A DNA stretch of 64,000 bases from Cololabis saira (lineage: Eukaryota > Chordata > Actinopteri > Beloniformes > Belonidae), in NCBI RefSeq assembly GCF_033807715.1, contig NC_084591.1:45212368-45276367 (forward strand), written 5' to 3'. The notes under the pieces were generated by a model that had not been told where the DNA came from, made no database searches, and was given only the letters and a program-made list of their open reading frames with translations. The position numbers and the translations under genes are program-made. This document shows, in pieces, positions 20,705 to 31,450 of the stretch (position 1 is the stretch's first letter; each line of letters starts with the position of its first letter).

Positions 20705-22529
20705 CAGTTTTTTTCGATTGCTTACACACTAAAATTAAAAGTAGTACACTATTAGCAAAACCTTACACTCAAGAAGCAAAACATCAGCCCATATTTGCAC
20801 AACTATAAGCACATTGTCAACCTCACACTTGTTGCAAAACTCTACACACAGTGATTTTCAAAACACTAAACACACTAAACGTACATTAGACACAAAAATC
20901 TATCATAAAGTCACTTCTTTGCAATACCAAAGCACTGACTGTCAAATTAGCACACCGTCCAACCAGTTGGTTCAACACAGTCATCAGGTGTGCAAACACT
21001 TGTTTGCTTAAATGTAGACACACCAATCAGGTGTATCTACACTATAGAAAGCAGCAGGTGAGCTCATTGGTCTCCAAGCACAAGAGTCAGAGAAAGACTA
21101 CAGTTTTTCTCGATTGCTTTGACACATTTTGCACATCATGGGTCAACTTTATCTAATGCTCACACCTTCTTTGCACAGCAAGAGTCCTCTCTGGCGAATC
21201 GGTTAACTATTTCTCATTGCTTTCACACAATTTTCTTTGACTTTTACTGTAATAAACTTTTCAAAACAGTTAACACACTTCTCACAAAGAGACACAAAAC
21301 ATAACTGATTTACCATGGCAACACATTGCAGACACTTTGTAGCAGCCAATTGGAACTGCTCTCTCAATTCTAAAAATTATCAGCACCTGTGTGAACTCTC
21401 TTTGCAAAACAAAGCCAGTAGTCCTCAACCTATGAAAGAGGTCAATAGCTTGAAGTTGACACCAAGCATGGATGGAGGAGGACGTGGACGAGGACATGTG
21501 GCCTGATCGTCAGGCCCGTGTCGACAATGCGTAATTTTCCTGTATTTTAATTTTTTTCATATTTACAGGGTTTCATTTGATTGTGTTTCATTTACAGTAC
21601 TTTCTTTGAGAATAGACCTTTGTTGTACTGCGTATTGAACCCTGTCATTTTGATTGCTTACAGTATGTGCATATGACAAGTACTGCAATAAATATTTTTC
21701 TGTCAGAATCTTGACATTTTGTACACAGTAGAACAAATGTAAATCAATGGTGTTGACAGGAACTTCAGCAATACAAAAACAGATCTACAATATTTTACTG
21801 TATACACATTTTCTGATTTTACTGTAAATACTCTGTGACAGTATATTTCTAAGTTATATAACTAAGTTAGAGTGCTCAATACAAAACCCAAATTGTAGTA
21901 TGTTGTCAGTTGTAAAATAGTCAATACTATGAGGGTGTTGAACAAAAGTTGATATTGATAGCTGTGGTTTCAATTTTGTTATCCATCGTTAGTAAATAAA
22001 TAAGAGAAAACACACATGTTCAATTGAGAAAAAATTCTAGGTTTTGATGGAAAAGTTTGGTTTTGATGGATGTGTGAGAAGTTTTGAGAAAGTGGTGTCA
22101 TTCTGCAAACATCATAAAGTGTTTTGGTTATTTCAGCTTCTGTTAAGGGCTTTGTGTGAGCTGTTTTGAAAAAGTAAACTGTGAATGGAAAAATGGGCCA
22201 AAACGATCAAGAAAAACTGTATATTTGTACTTTGTTGATAGTAGCCTACTCTAATCATAGGGACGTAGAAGTGCTAAAAGTGTTTTAGGTTTATCACAGC
22301 AGAGTGTAACTCGTGCAAACAGAGTATAGTAATGTGAAACGTGTTTGTTTCATATGGTAACAAAGTGTGGTTTTTAAAAAGAAGTGTATAGTTTTTACAA
22401 GTGTGTTTAATTTTGCAAAGGATCTGTAGTGTTTTGCTAATTTGGTGTGTTGTTGTGCTAATTGTGTGTAGTGTTTTGAAACCACGGGCCCTGTTTTGAA
22501 AATCATGCTTAGGCAATCAAGAAAAACTG
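20705..22529 (+). mobile_element. Family 'cgattgc' element, copy B (1825 bp)
   Basis: Same ends as 11185-14777, inserted at TA inside transposase exon C. It carries the nested element 21101-22219 at the same place as copy A but lacks the insert found at 12628 in copy A, so it provides the empty site. Confidence 0.88.
21101..22219 (+). mobile_element. Family 'ctcgattgcttt' element, copy B (1119 bp)
   Basis: Starts CAGTTTTTCTCGATTGC, ends CGATCAAGAAAAACTG, TA on each side. Near-identical to copy A, including the 12-codon MDGGGRGRGHVA stub at 21470-21508. Confidence 0.85.
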
Positions 22530-22975
22530 TAATACAGCCAATGAAATATATGAGTACATTTACATGGACGAGGCTGGCTTCAACCTAGTGAAGAGGAGGC
22601 GCAGGGCCCGAAATATCATTGGCCAGCGGGCCATTGTTGAGGTCCCCGGCCAGCGTGGTGGGAACATCACAATGTGTGCAGCCATGAACCACCATGGCAT
22701 CGTACACCGCCACGCCCACCTAGGGGCCTATAACACTGACCTCCTCCTTGCCTTCCTGGATGGCCTGCACAACCTTCTGGTACCACCTGACCATGTATAT
22801 GACCAACAGAGGGTACATTTTGTCGTCATCTGGGACAATGTAAGCTTCCACCGGGCTGCTCGAGTGCAGGAATGGTTCCAGGACCACCAAAATGTTTCCG
22901 TTCTATACCTTCCACCTTATTCTCCTTTCCTGAACCCCATCGAGGAGTTCTTTTCAGCTTGGAGGTGGAAGGTAT

Positions 22976-23192
22976 TTTATTTTTTTTAATTTTTTTTTAC
23001 CTTACTTTTATCCAGTTTTTCTCCCTACCTTGTGCAACGCTGCTACTGTGTACTGTTCATCGTGCTTCTAATGTGTATTGTTGTGTGTTTATTCTATGTA
23101 TTTTCTGTGTGTGTGTGCACTTGTGCACTTTTGCCCAAGACAATTTTCCCCTCGTGGGACAATAAAAGTATATCTCATCATCTCATCATCTC
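22976..23192 (+). mobile_element. LINE/SINE 3' tail inserted in the transposase, intron-like
   Basis: Ends with 'gacaattttcccctcgtggg' plus 'acaataaaagtatatctcat' and a (CATCT)n tail, a known fish LINE/SINE 3' end. It is flanked by a direct repeat AGGTAT (22970-22975, 23193-23198). Because the target contained GGTAT, the insert is framed by AAG|GTATTT and a 'catcatctcag' acceptor. Removing 22972-23194 restores the W-K-V-Y-E frame seen in uninterrupted copies. Confidence 0.75.
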
Positions 23193-24004
23193 AGGTATAC
23201 GAACGGAACACACAGACCAGGGTCACACTGCTCCAGGCCATGGAGGAGGCTTGTGCCGATGTAAGTCCTGAGTCCTGTCAGTCCTGTTATGCGCCACTCA
23301 AGGCGTTTTTTCCAACGCTGCCTGGACAGGGAGGACATTGCTGTGGATGTGGATGAGGCCCTCTGGCCAGATAGAAACCAGAGGCATGATGGAGGGGGGG
23401 TTTGAGCAGGCCAGTTCACAGTACATTTACGTCCAAAAATGTATAAAAGAAAAATAAATAAAACATTTTTTGGCTGCATATGTTTGTGCTGTTTTATGTT
23501 TGACTATGACAAAAGTAGGCCTACACAGTAATCTTCCAAAAAGATAAATTGATTATTCTCAATAGTCATTGACATCCATGTGTGTTCCATTTCTATGATT
23601 GTGTTTTCAGTTTTGCACTTCATTGTGCTGTGAATGCTTGGTGTGTGTGCAGTAAATGCTTAGTTGTGTGTACCAAATGAATGGTATGTGTGTATCATTT
23701 GAAAATATGGCTGTGTGTACCAAATGAAAACATGAGCTCCATTTTGGGAACAGTTAAGAGATTTGATGGAAAAGAGTCTTCCTGGAGAAGAAGTGACAGG
23801 GTTTAGCATTTTGTGTGTGATGTTTTCAGTTTTGTGTGTGCAGTTTTGAGAATGCCGTTAGGTTGTGAAAAACGTGTGTTAGCAATTGTGAAAAACTGTA
23901 AGCATTCAGAAAAAACTGTAAGACACTTTTTTTAAGACATTAAAAATGCGCAAATATTTCTTATGAAGACATGTTCATTACCTTAGAAACATACATATAC
24001 TCAC

Positions 24005-24165
24005 CATAGCCCACGGTCCACTGGATATTTTAGCAATTTCTGCGAAGCATCGAACAATCACTTTGATTGTCTCGTCTTCATGCTCATAGCGTGTACCAAA
24101 CAGAACCTGGCAGATGATGTTAGAGGCCGTATTATGAAACAAAACCTGAGGACTCATGGTTTTAC
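24005..24165 (-). CDS. Cytochrome P450 family 2, exon 4
   Basis: This 161-bp exon has exactly the size of CYP2 exon 4. After 'ttttccttcccag' it encodes KTMSPQVLFHNTASNIICQV, then LFGTRYEHEDE and KISSGPWAM, ending at ATG|gtgagt. The NIICQVLFG.R segment is a CYP2 signature (helix E region). It enters in phase 1 and leaves in phase 0, matching exons 3 and 5a. Intron 4 (9490-24004) is 14.5 kb long because of the nested Tc1-type elements. Confidence 0.93.
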
Positions 24166-24263
24166 CTGGGAAGGAAAATATTTAAAACAAAAAAGATTTT
24201 AAAGAATTGTCAATATTTAAAATCATATGTAACAAAACTGTACACAAATCCAGAATAATATTA

Positions 24264-25377
<1,114 letters not shown>

Positions 25378-25441
25378 TAAAAAAGGGAGACCACAGCACA
25401 ACTTTTGAATTCTTGTGAGAGTAGACCCAAAGATGGCGTAC

Positions 25442-25594
25442 CAATGCTCTTTTCCAGTATTTCAATTGTGTATTGAAGCTCGTCATAAATTCTTGCCTCC
25501 ATTGATGTTTTCCCAAGACCGAAGTTCCTCAAGGTCATCAGAGCAAAGCGACGATTTTCCATCCATCTCAAACCATAATCTACGAAGATCAATC
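25442..25594 (-). CDS. Cytochrome P450 family 2, exon 3
   Basis: Encodes LIFVDYGLRWMENRRFALMT, then LRNFGLGKTSMEARI and ILEKSIG. It holds the helix C WxxxR motif (W-M-E-N-R), which contacts a haem propionate in P450s, and the LRNFGLGK signature of CYP2. The exon is 153 bp, one codon longer than the 150 bp of mammalian CYP2 exon 3. The acceptor is 'ttttgtag' and the donor TTG|gtacgc. It enters and leaves in phase 1. Confidence 0.93.
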
Positions 25595-26228
25595 CTACAA
25601 AAACACAGCACCCAAAACAGCAACTAGCTCTTAAAACCATTATTGTTTTGTTTTTCTTCGATTGTAATGTGCTTGAATAAGAGCTTTACAGTACGTGCAA
25701 ATGTTACCTCTATATTTACATATTTTACTTTTGTGCTGTTATTTGTAGTCTTGCCTCCAATTTACCCTTATTACCAGCTGCATCTACTTTACGATTTTGT
25801 ACATATCCCTCTGTGGCATATCTAAGTCCCATTTGACTGATCTTCTGAAAAAGGATGTTTTTCTGTCCAAACTTTGTATGAAACACCTTAGAGCAAGATT
25901 CTTACACAGGCAGGTACCATTGTAAAGCAGTCAATGACACAGATAGCTTCTCCAGGTGGCGTGAGACAATAAATCAACTGTTTGCATTTCTTTTACTATT
26001 TTCACAGAATTAGTAATAGTATATCATGTGGTTTGGAAAACAGCCTTTCTATAAATATTTTTACTTTTGACCTATCCCAGCTCATTACAGGCAAGAGGCA
26101 TTGATGCAACAGTATTCCATCAACGATTTTTGTACAAAAACATAGTTCTTTCCCATTTCAGTATACTTTCACCTCTGGTTTTTCCATTTCATAGGGAGTT
26201 GCATCCGTCTCTTGTGCATTTATTCTAC
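25595..26228 (-). other. P450 intron 2
   Basis: 634 bp, AT-rich, with no recognised element. This is the smallest gap between exons and the only intron without an obvious insertion. Confidence 0.7.
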
Positions 26229-26391
26229 CTTTTCTCTGGAAGACGTCACAAAGCAGCACATCCTGGGGTCGTCCAGCAAAATCTGTGGCCTTGATCACCA
26301 TTGCCTCCTTCATGGCCTTCAGCCCATTGATGACAACAGATGGTTTTGTACCGAAGTACAGACTGTAGACATCTCCATAAGGCTTCCTCAG
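26229..26391 (-). CDS. Cytochrome P450 family 2, exon 2
   Basis: 163 bp, the exact length of CYP2 exon 2. It encodes [20 protein letters not shown], then [20 protein letters not shown] and RPQDVLL, the beta-1/helix B region with the conserved YG.V..LY.G and AGRP motifs. The acceptor is 'cctttctttctag' (phase 0) and the donor AAAG|gtagaa (phase 1). Together with the other exons it resembles fish CYP2X-type proteins, but the subfamily is uncertain from memory alone. Confidence 0.93.
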
Positions 26392-27120
26392 CTAGAAAGA
26401 AAGGAAGACCGGATGGATGTGTCATATATTACATTTAGATGAAAGGAATTAAAAACAATTCAGTGTTTTTATGGAATAAAGAAGTATGGCGCAGAACACC
26501 AGAGCAGGATCAATAGGGAGAGGATTAAAGATTTCAAAATCATGAGCAAAATACTGAAAAGTGTGAAAGCTTTCTAAAATTAAACTAAGCCCTTATTCTG
26601 AAGTTTGCTATACTATTTGAATCTTTATTCAACAATTCAAGTATAATTTTAACTCACTCACTTACTTGCATTTACAGTGAAAGATTAGATGTTAATTACG
26701 CATCAAAGTATTTATCCTTATGCTGAAATAAATTAAAGTCAGAGTACCTAATCTTAAAAATCTTGTCTATTTAAAGTACATTTTAAATACATTTTGACTG
26801 CATGGTTGCATTATTCTCTTACTACACTCCCAGCCATACATCCACTATTTAGAACAAAAAACACTTTAAACTCACATGTCACAGATTTGCAACTCCAAAA
26901 TAATGAGAATAATAACAGAACGGCCAAAATCAGAGAGTGGAGAAAAACATCAGTCAGGCTTAACGCAGTGTTAAAATATTACATTTTTTGAAAAACCTTG
27001 TAAGAGTAAATCCTCTTGAACTCATTATTCAGGCAGCATATTGTTGGGCCACTGCCCATGTGTGATTATGAATTCATGGTGTGATTATGGACCCGTGTGA
27101 TTATGAATTTATATGAAATG
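26392..27120. other. Intron 1, proximal part, no gene seen
   Basis: AT-rich single-copy-looking sequence without recognised repeats or exons. Confidence 0.5.
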
Positions 27121-27600
27121 TGTGATGGGGAACAGTCAGGCTCTGACCGGTTGAAGGCCGGGTTTTCGGCCTTCGACTGAGACCAGGACTAAAGTTTTAC
27201 GACTTGAAGCACATGGCTTGAAGAACAAAGGAACTAAGAAGACTTCAAAACCTCCATGGACAAAGCTTTGCAGGATTTGCACATGTGGCCCTTCAGTGAT
27301 AAGGGACCCCGCTCTGATTGGACATGACTCCAAACTGCAGGAGGGGCCGCATCGACTTCCTGGGCCCCGCTATAAAAGAGCAAGGCCCCCCTCTCGCTCG
27401 CTGTCTCTTCTCTGCTTTTTCTCTCCCCTACAGGTCTGCTGTAGCACCAGGAGTGACCAGCCAAGGACCCCCCTCTCTCATTAATTTGAATGAGAGAAGT
27501 AATAGAATAAATAGATTTGGCTTGATTCAGTTCCATACTTGGACAAAATTATTAAAATTATGTCAAAGGCAAAATATTTCCAGATGTGGTGTTACCTGAA
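27121..27600 (+). repeat. Solo LTR candidate
   Basis: Starts TGTGATGGGGAACAGTCAGG. It contains a TATA box 'ccgctataaaagagc' near 27367, a pyrimidine-rich start region, and a polyadenylation-like 'agaataaatagatttggc' near 27505. No second copy, PBS or coding region follows. The right end is not fixed and no target duplication was recognised. Confidence 0.5.
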
Positions 27601-28150
27601 CCCCCTTCAGTACACTGCTATGGCCTGTGTACATTCAGATAACCGTTCAGACTTTAGCCCCCCATCTCTCTTTTTTAACAGCCTTTTAAGATTTCAGCTA
27701 TATCAGCTATTTGAGACATAGGATTGGAAATGATCCTCCTGAATATTGTTTAAAAAACACGTTTTTGTTTTCATTCTTAATTTTTACTTATTATTTTTAC
27801 TTTATGGTATACTTTGTTTTCCGTACCAACCCATGCAGATTTTCATATCAACAATTGAAATAAGAAAAGAACACAGTATGCATGACTCGCAGTATTGATA
27901 GGACAGGTACCAGTTGTGCGTAAAGTTACCTCTGTGGGAATTACTACTACTATTACTACTACTACTACTACTACTACTGTCATATAGCAGACGCTTTTAT
28001 CCAAAGCGACTTAGATCTGAGAGAACAAACACAGGGGAGCAATTAGGGTTAAGTCCTTGCTCAGGGGTCCAAGGTACCGTAGTTGATCTTGATTGCCATT
28101 CCGGGGCTTGAACCTTGAACCTCCAGACCCAAGCCCACCTCTGTAGCCAC
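27601..28150 (-). mobile_element. Spacer plus inverted SINE-like repeat with (ACT)n
   Basis: (ACT)n at 27942-27977 leads into 'catatagcagacgctttta' plus 'tccaaagcgactta', the inverted common 3' end of fish SINEs. It is followed by 'ggagcaattagggttaagtc' and 'ttgctcaggggtcc'. 27601-27930 shows nothing recognisable. Confidence 0.55.
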
Positions 28151-28409
28151 TAGAAGTCTGTTTACATTTATAAACACTGTAAATCCCATCAGTATTTTAA
28201 CTAATCTTTTATGATTTGAATGTGCATACTTTAGAGTACTTTAAGCATGAAAGCATGCTGATCATATATTGATTCAAGGCAGGGAGTTTGTTGTTTTGTG
28301 ACCCACAATGCTGGTTGGAAAAAATTCTAATTTGCATTAAGTCAGCTGAACATATTAAACAACAAAATAAATTTGTAAAGCAAGCGAGATAGAAATTTCC
28401 AGTCACTGT

Positions 28410-28720
28410 GAGGTCATTATGAGTCCATTCAGGTCAGACCAGTATTGCATCCGTGCAGTTTTTAATTGTCTGACACAGACGAAGATGTTGTTTTGAGAAC
28501 TGCATGTTATTTTGTGTTAAAAGCACCGAGCTCTGTTCTGTAAAACTGATGTACTGAAGACTCTGTGTGTCACTCCTGCATTGAAGCTTAAGATGTACAT
28601 TTTTACCCTTTTTCATGCAAAAGATAATTAAATAATTCACTAAGTAGAGCCGTATTATTTAAGAGTGTTTTTATATGATCTAAGTATTATTCAGGTATTG
28701 CAGTCACCTTGAGTATTAGA
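28410..28720 (+). repeat. Direct duplication, copy 1 (with 42311-42620)
   Basis: Shares long colinear stretches with 42311-42620, including 'tcactcctgcattgaa', 'aaaagataatt.aataatt' and 'ttgcagtcaccttgag'. Both lie in P450 intron 1 in the same orientation, 13.9 kb apart. Non-coding, origin unknown. Confidence 0.65.
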
Positions 28721-28729
28721 TACTTTTTT

Positions 28730-28985
28730 CAGACATGGAGAAGGTGCATTCAGCTTTTATGCTCCACATGTTTGAAACAAACTTCAAGAACGTTTCAAAT
28801 CAGCTGAAACACTCCAGGTTAAAGACTCACCTGTTCTCAGCTGCCTTTGAATAAAGCTCTACATCTGCAGTTCCAAATCTTGATCATATTTTAACTTTTA
28901 ATTGGTTTTTATTTATGTTTTAATGTGTTTGTAAAAACAATCATCTTGTTGAATTGTGCTATAGAAATAAACTCGCCTTGCTTTG
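28730..28985 (+). mobile_element. L2/CR1-like LINE 3' end
   Basis: 'gctccacatgtttgaaacaa' then 'taaagactcacctgttctca' encode a broken polymerase C-terminus. It ends in 'tgctatagaaataaactcgc' plus (CTTGC)n. Confidence 0.6.
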
Positions 28986-29411
28986 CCGACTAGAAAGAGT
29001 GTGAATACAACATTTATCAGAGAATAAATCAGTAATAAAACGTGACCGTCGTACAGTATATAATTATTCTTTGATGTGATTTAACTGTGGAGTTATGAAT
29101 AAAAATAAAGTAACATAAAGGGATAAAAATAAAAGAATAAAGTTTGGCAACTAAGTTCATGCTGAAAACATGTCTTCTTCATGTTTTCTTTTCATGTTGG
29201 TATTGAAAAGAAAAAACTTGAATGGCCAATCTTATGAGGACATCACTTGATATTCTACTTTTAAGACTCAAGGGAACAAGTTAGGTTCTCATCTCATAGG
29301 TTCTCAACGTTTTTTCATGTTGTCATTGTCCCTCCTACTAGTTTTGAAGCTCCTGTTTGTTTCCACGAGCAGTGTGGATCTCAAGGACGATTTTTGGTAC
29401 ACAGCATCTGT
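28986..29411. other. Intron 1 spacer, nothing recognised
   Basis: AT-rich, no exon-like or repeat-like signal identified. Confidence 0.4.
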
Positions 29412-29800
29412 GACATCACCAGGGGCCTCATGTACAAAGATTGCGTGGATTTCAACGTGAATCCAGGCATGGAATTCTTTTGTATGTAAAAAAATAAATT
29501 CAGATGTTCAAAAGTGTATGTACGCTCAAATCCATGCACGTTTCTTTGAACATCACAATCAACGTGGAATTGAATGCAAATGCAGGAGCACAACACTCCT
29601 CCCTGTCTCCTCCCTCAAATAGATCCATTTGAATATGATAATGATGATAAATATCCATAAAAAAAACGCTCATCCTAACAAGGAACTTTGAAAAACAAGT
29701 AAGACACATTTTTAAAAAAAACATCGGCTGTGAGCTGGAAACACTCTTGTCAAAAGTTGAGGCCTGGAAAAATAATTTATTTTGGGGCATTTCTTCCGAT
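29412..29800 (+). mobile_element. Harbinger element, 5' part with Myb-like remnant
   Basis: Starts GGGGCCTCATGTACAAAG like the Harbinger at 54159 and is colinear with its first ~350 bp. The Myb-like ORF is decayed: CELETLLSKVEAWKNNLFWG is still legible near 29730-29790. No transposase follows. A matching opposite terminus (GTACATGAGGCCCC) lies at 41508-41521. Confidence 0.65.
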
Positions 29801-30107
29801 TTCAGCTGCATTACATTATGGGTAATGTTGTTCTTTGCTTCGTGTTGCATTCCGTGAAGAGTTTTGGTTTTATTATGATCGTACGGGTTTGTGAATGTTT
29901 ATGGGCAGCATTAGTGCATCATGACACTCTCCTTTTTTGTTTGTATTTTAAGAACCGACACCAGAACTTAAGTTGGTGGATGAAAAACGGCTCCTCGTTC
30001 TGCTTTATTGTCACGCGTATTATAAACTAACGGATTAAGCCCAACGTGCATGTGTATTGAATCTTACATATTGTGGATGTCTGCGATCACCTCTCTCATA
30101 AGTATAA
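29801..30107. other. Intron 1 spacer, nothing recognised
   Basis: No coding or repeat signal identified; may be the decayed interior of the Harbinger copy. Confidence 0.35.
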
Positions 30108-30480
30108 CAATATTGTCACGTCTGGGGGTAAGGTGTGGACTCAAACGCAGGAGAGAGAGGGAGGCCGGAGGCAGGAGTTCTCAAAAAACAAGGGTTTTAA
30201 TCCAAAGGAAGCAAGAGGCAAAAAACCAAAATCAAAACGCTGCTTGGCAGGATCATAAAACTAACAGAAACAGGGATCAAAAAACTAGAAACCATGGAGC
30301 ACATGGAGGGAAAAACAGTACGGTCCGACAGGGAACAAGGGAATGACAAGACCAGATATACTGAGGGGATAACGAGACATGACGAGACACAGGTGCAGAC
30401 ACAATCAAGGCAGATGGGACACAGGCGGGGGAAAACAGAAACTGAAAGCTGGGGGGAATGTCAAACCTTGACAAATATAA
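30108..30480 (-). mobile_element. Unclassified fish interspersed repeat ('gtcacgtctgg')
   Basis: Starts 'attgtcacgtctgggggtaa' and contains 'aacaagggttttaatcca' and 'gacgagacacaggtgcagac', a combination seen widely in fish DNA and similar in style to 43930-44090. No coding. Class not known to me. Confidence 0.4.
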
Positions 30481-31450
30481 ACTTATATTTAAAACATGAA
30501 GCATGACGATATGATTTCTCCGCAGCAGAAATAAAGGCAAGTTGTTCCAACGTGATTATCGAGGTGCAAACATGAGAAATAAAGAGCAAAGTTCCTGTAA
30601 CTTGGAGTGTTGTAGCCGCAGGAGGAGAGACCGGTCGAGGTCCCAGCCTCCATCACCTGGAGAAGAGACTGGTCTAACACTTTCCGAATAAACACTTTCT
30701 ATAGTCCTGCAGCACCTGCAGCTGACTCAATATCAGACTCTAAGTTGCCTAAACATTCAATAAAAACTCACATCAGTCACATCAGCTCGTACCAGCCAAC
30801 CTCTCAGTGACATGTTAGTGTATTGTATTTTATTGTTATTAATATTAAACATATTTGGCTCCAAGAAGGCTGTAGAGTCATTTTGGGAGGTACATTTTAG
30901 CACATTTCATTGTAGCTATGGATTTAAACGCTACCCCAGAAAATCTACCTCTTTTTCCCAGCCCAATGTTGGCAGGTATGGGTATGTATAAAGTCCATGA
31001 CTTAAAAAAATATAGAATACAAAGATTAGTAATTGCCGGTGGTTACAGCTGGAGGTGTCCTGTGAACAGTTTTAGAGGCTTCTCTTTTACTATTGCGGTC
31101 TATGGGAAAAAAGCTTTCTGGGCCCCATGGGATTTTTTGTTGCAGTACCGCGGCTGGCCACTGGGAAAAATCGGCGCGCTGCTGAGTGCGAGACCGGGGG
31201 GCTGGAATGTCCCCGGTCGGTCCTCAAGATGGCGCTGACAACAAAAAACGTCATGTGACTGATACCCGAGTTCTTTGTATCTGCACTCGATTGCTGTTCC
31301 TCCAGAAGACCCGGATGTCTGGCACAGTAGAATTGAAATTGAATTTCCAGAACTGAATTTGAATTGTGAGAGCTGAATGTAGATTCAGTTTTTCGGAATG
31401 TAGATTCAGTTTTTCAATGCAATGATTCAAATTAAACAATACAAATTCAA
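30481..31450. other. Intron 1 spacer with decayed DNA-element pieces
   Basis: 31085-31240 ('gggccccatgggattttttg', 'cagtaccgcggctggccact') looks like a decayed fish DNA transposon. 31325-31450 is a run of 'gaattgaatttgaattg'-type repeats that also borders the following array at 33205-33268 and 41353. No gene. Confidence 0.4.

Larger units (their letters stand above)
20689..23404 (+). pseudogene. Transposase exon C: DDE domain, broken by two insertions
   Basis: Exon C starts at 20689 and is cut after 14 bases by the element at 20705. Past the insert (from 22532) the frame continues without loss: MDEAGFNL (first Asp), GGNITMCAA, VVIWDNVSFHRAARVQEW (second Asp), LPPYSPFLNPIEEFFSAW (Glu, 35 residues later). 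A 217-bp LINE tail then interrupts at 22976. The rest (VYERNTQTRVTLLQAMEEA) resumes at 23195, but a frameshift near 23285 ends it early. The reading frame looks intact before these events. Confidence 0.8.
19026..23898 (+). mobile_element. Autonomous-type IS630/Tc1 element with intron-containing transposase gene
   Basis: Starts CAGTTTTTCACAATTGTTAA and ends TTAGCAATTGTGAAAAACTG, TA at both sides. It interrupts the right end of the 'tctgaaagctta' copy A. It contains the only transposase gene here with all parts: Arg/Gly-rich start, two helix-turn-helix-like regions, and the DDE core. The gene is broken by a nested 1.8-kb element (20705-22529), a LINE tail (22976-23192) and a late frameshift. 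Confidence 0.88.
14790..23918 (+). mobile_element. Family 'tctgaaagctta' element, copy A, split by two large inserts
   Basis: Three separated pieces (14790-15029, 17955-19023, 23901-23918) join to an element colinear with copy B (15337-16552). The joins are exactly at TA dinucleotides duplicated by the two inserts (15032-17952 and 19026-23898). It has a TATA box (cactataaataagcc, ~18045) before an Arg/Gly-rich ORF at 18082. Left end CAGTTTTTTCTGAAAGC, right end CATTCAGAAAAAACTG. Confidence 0.85.
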
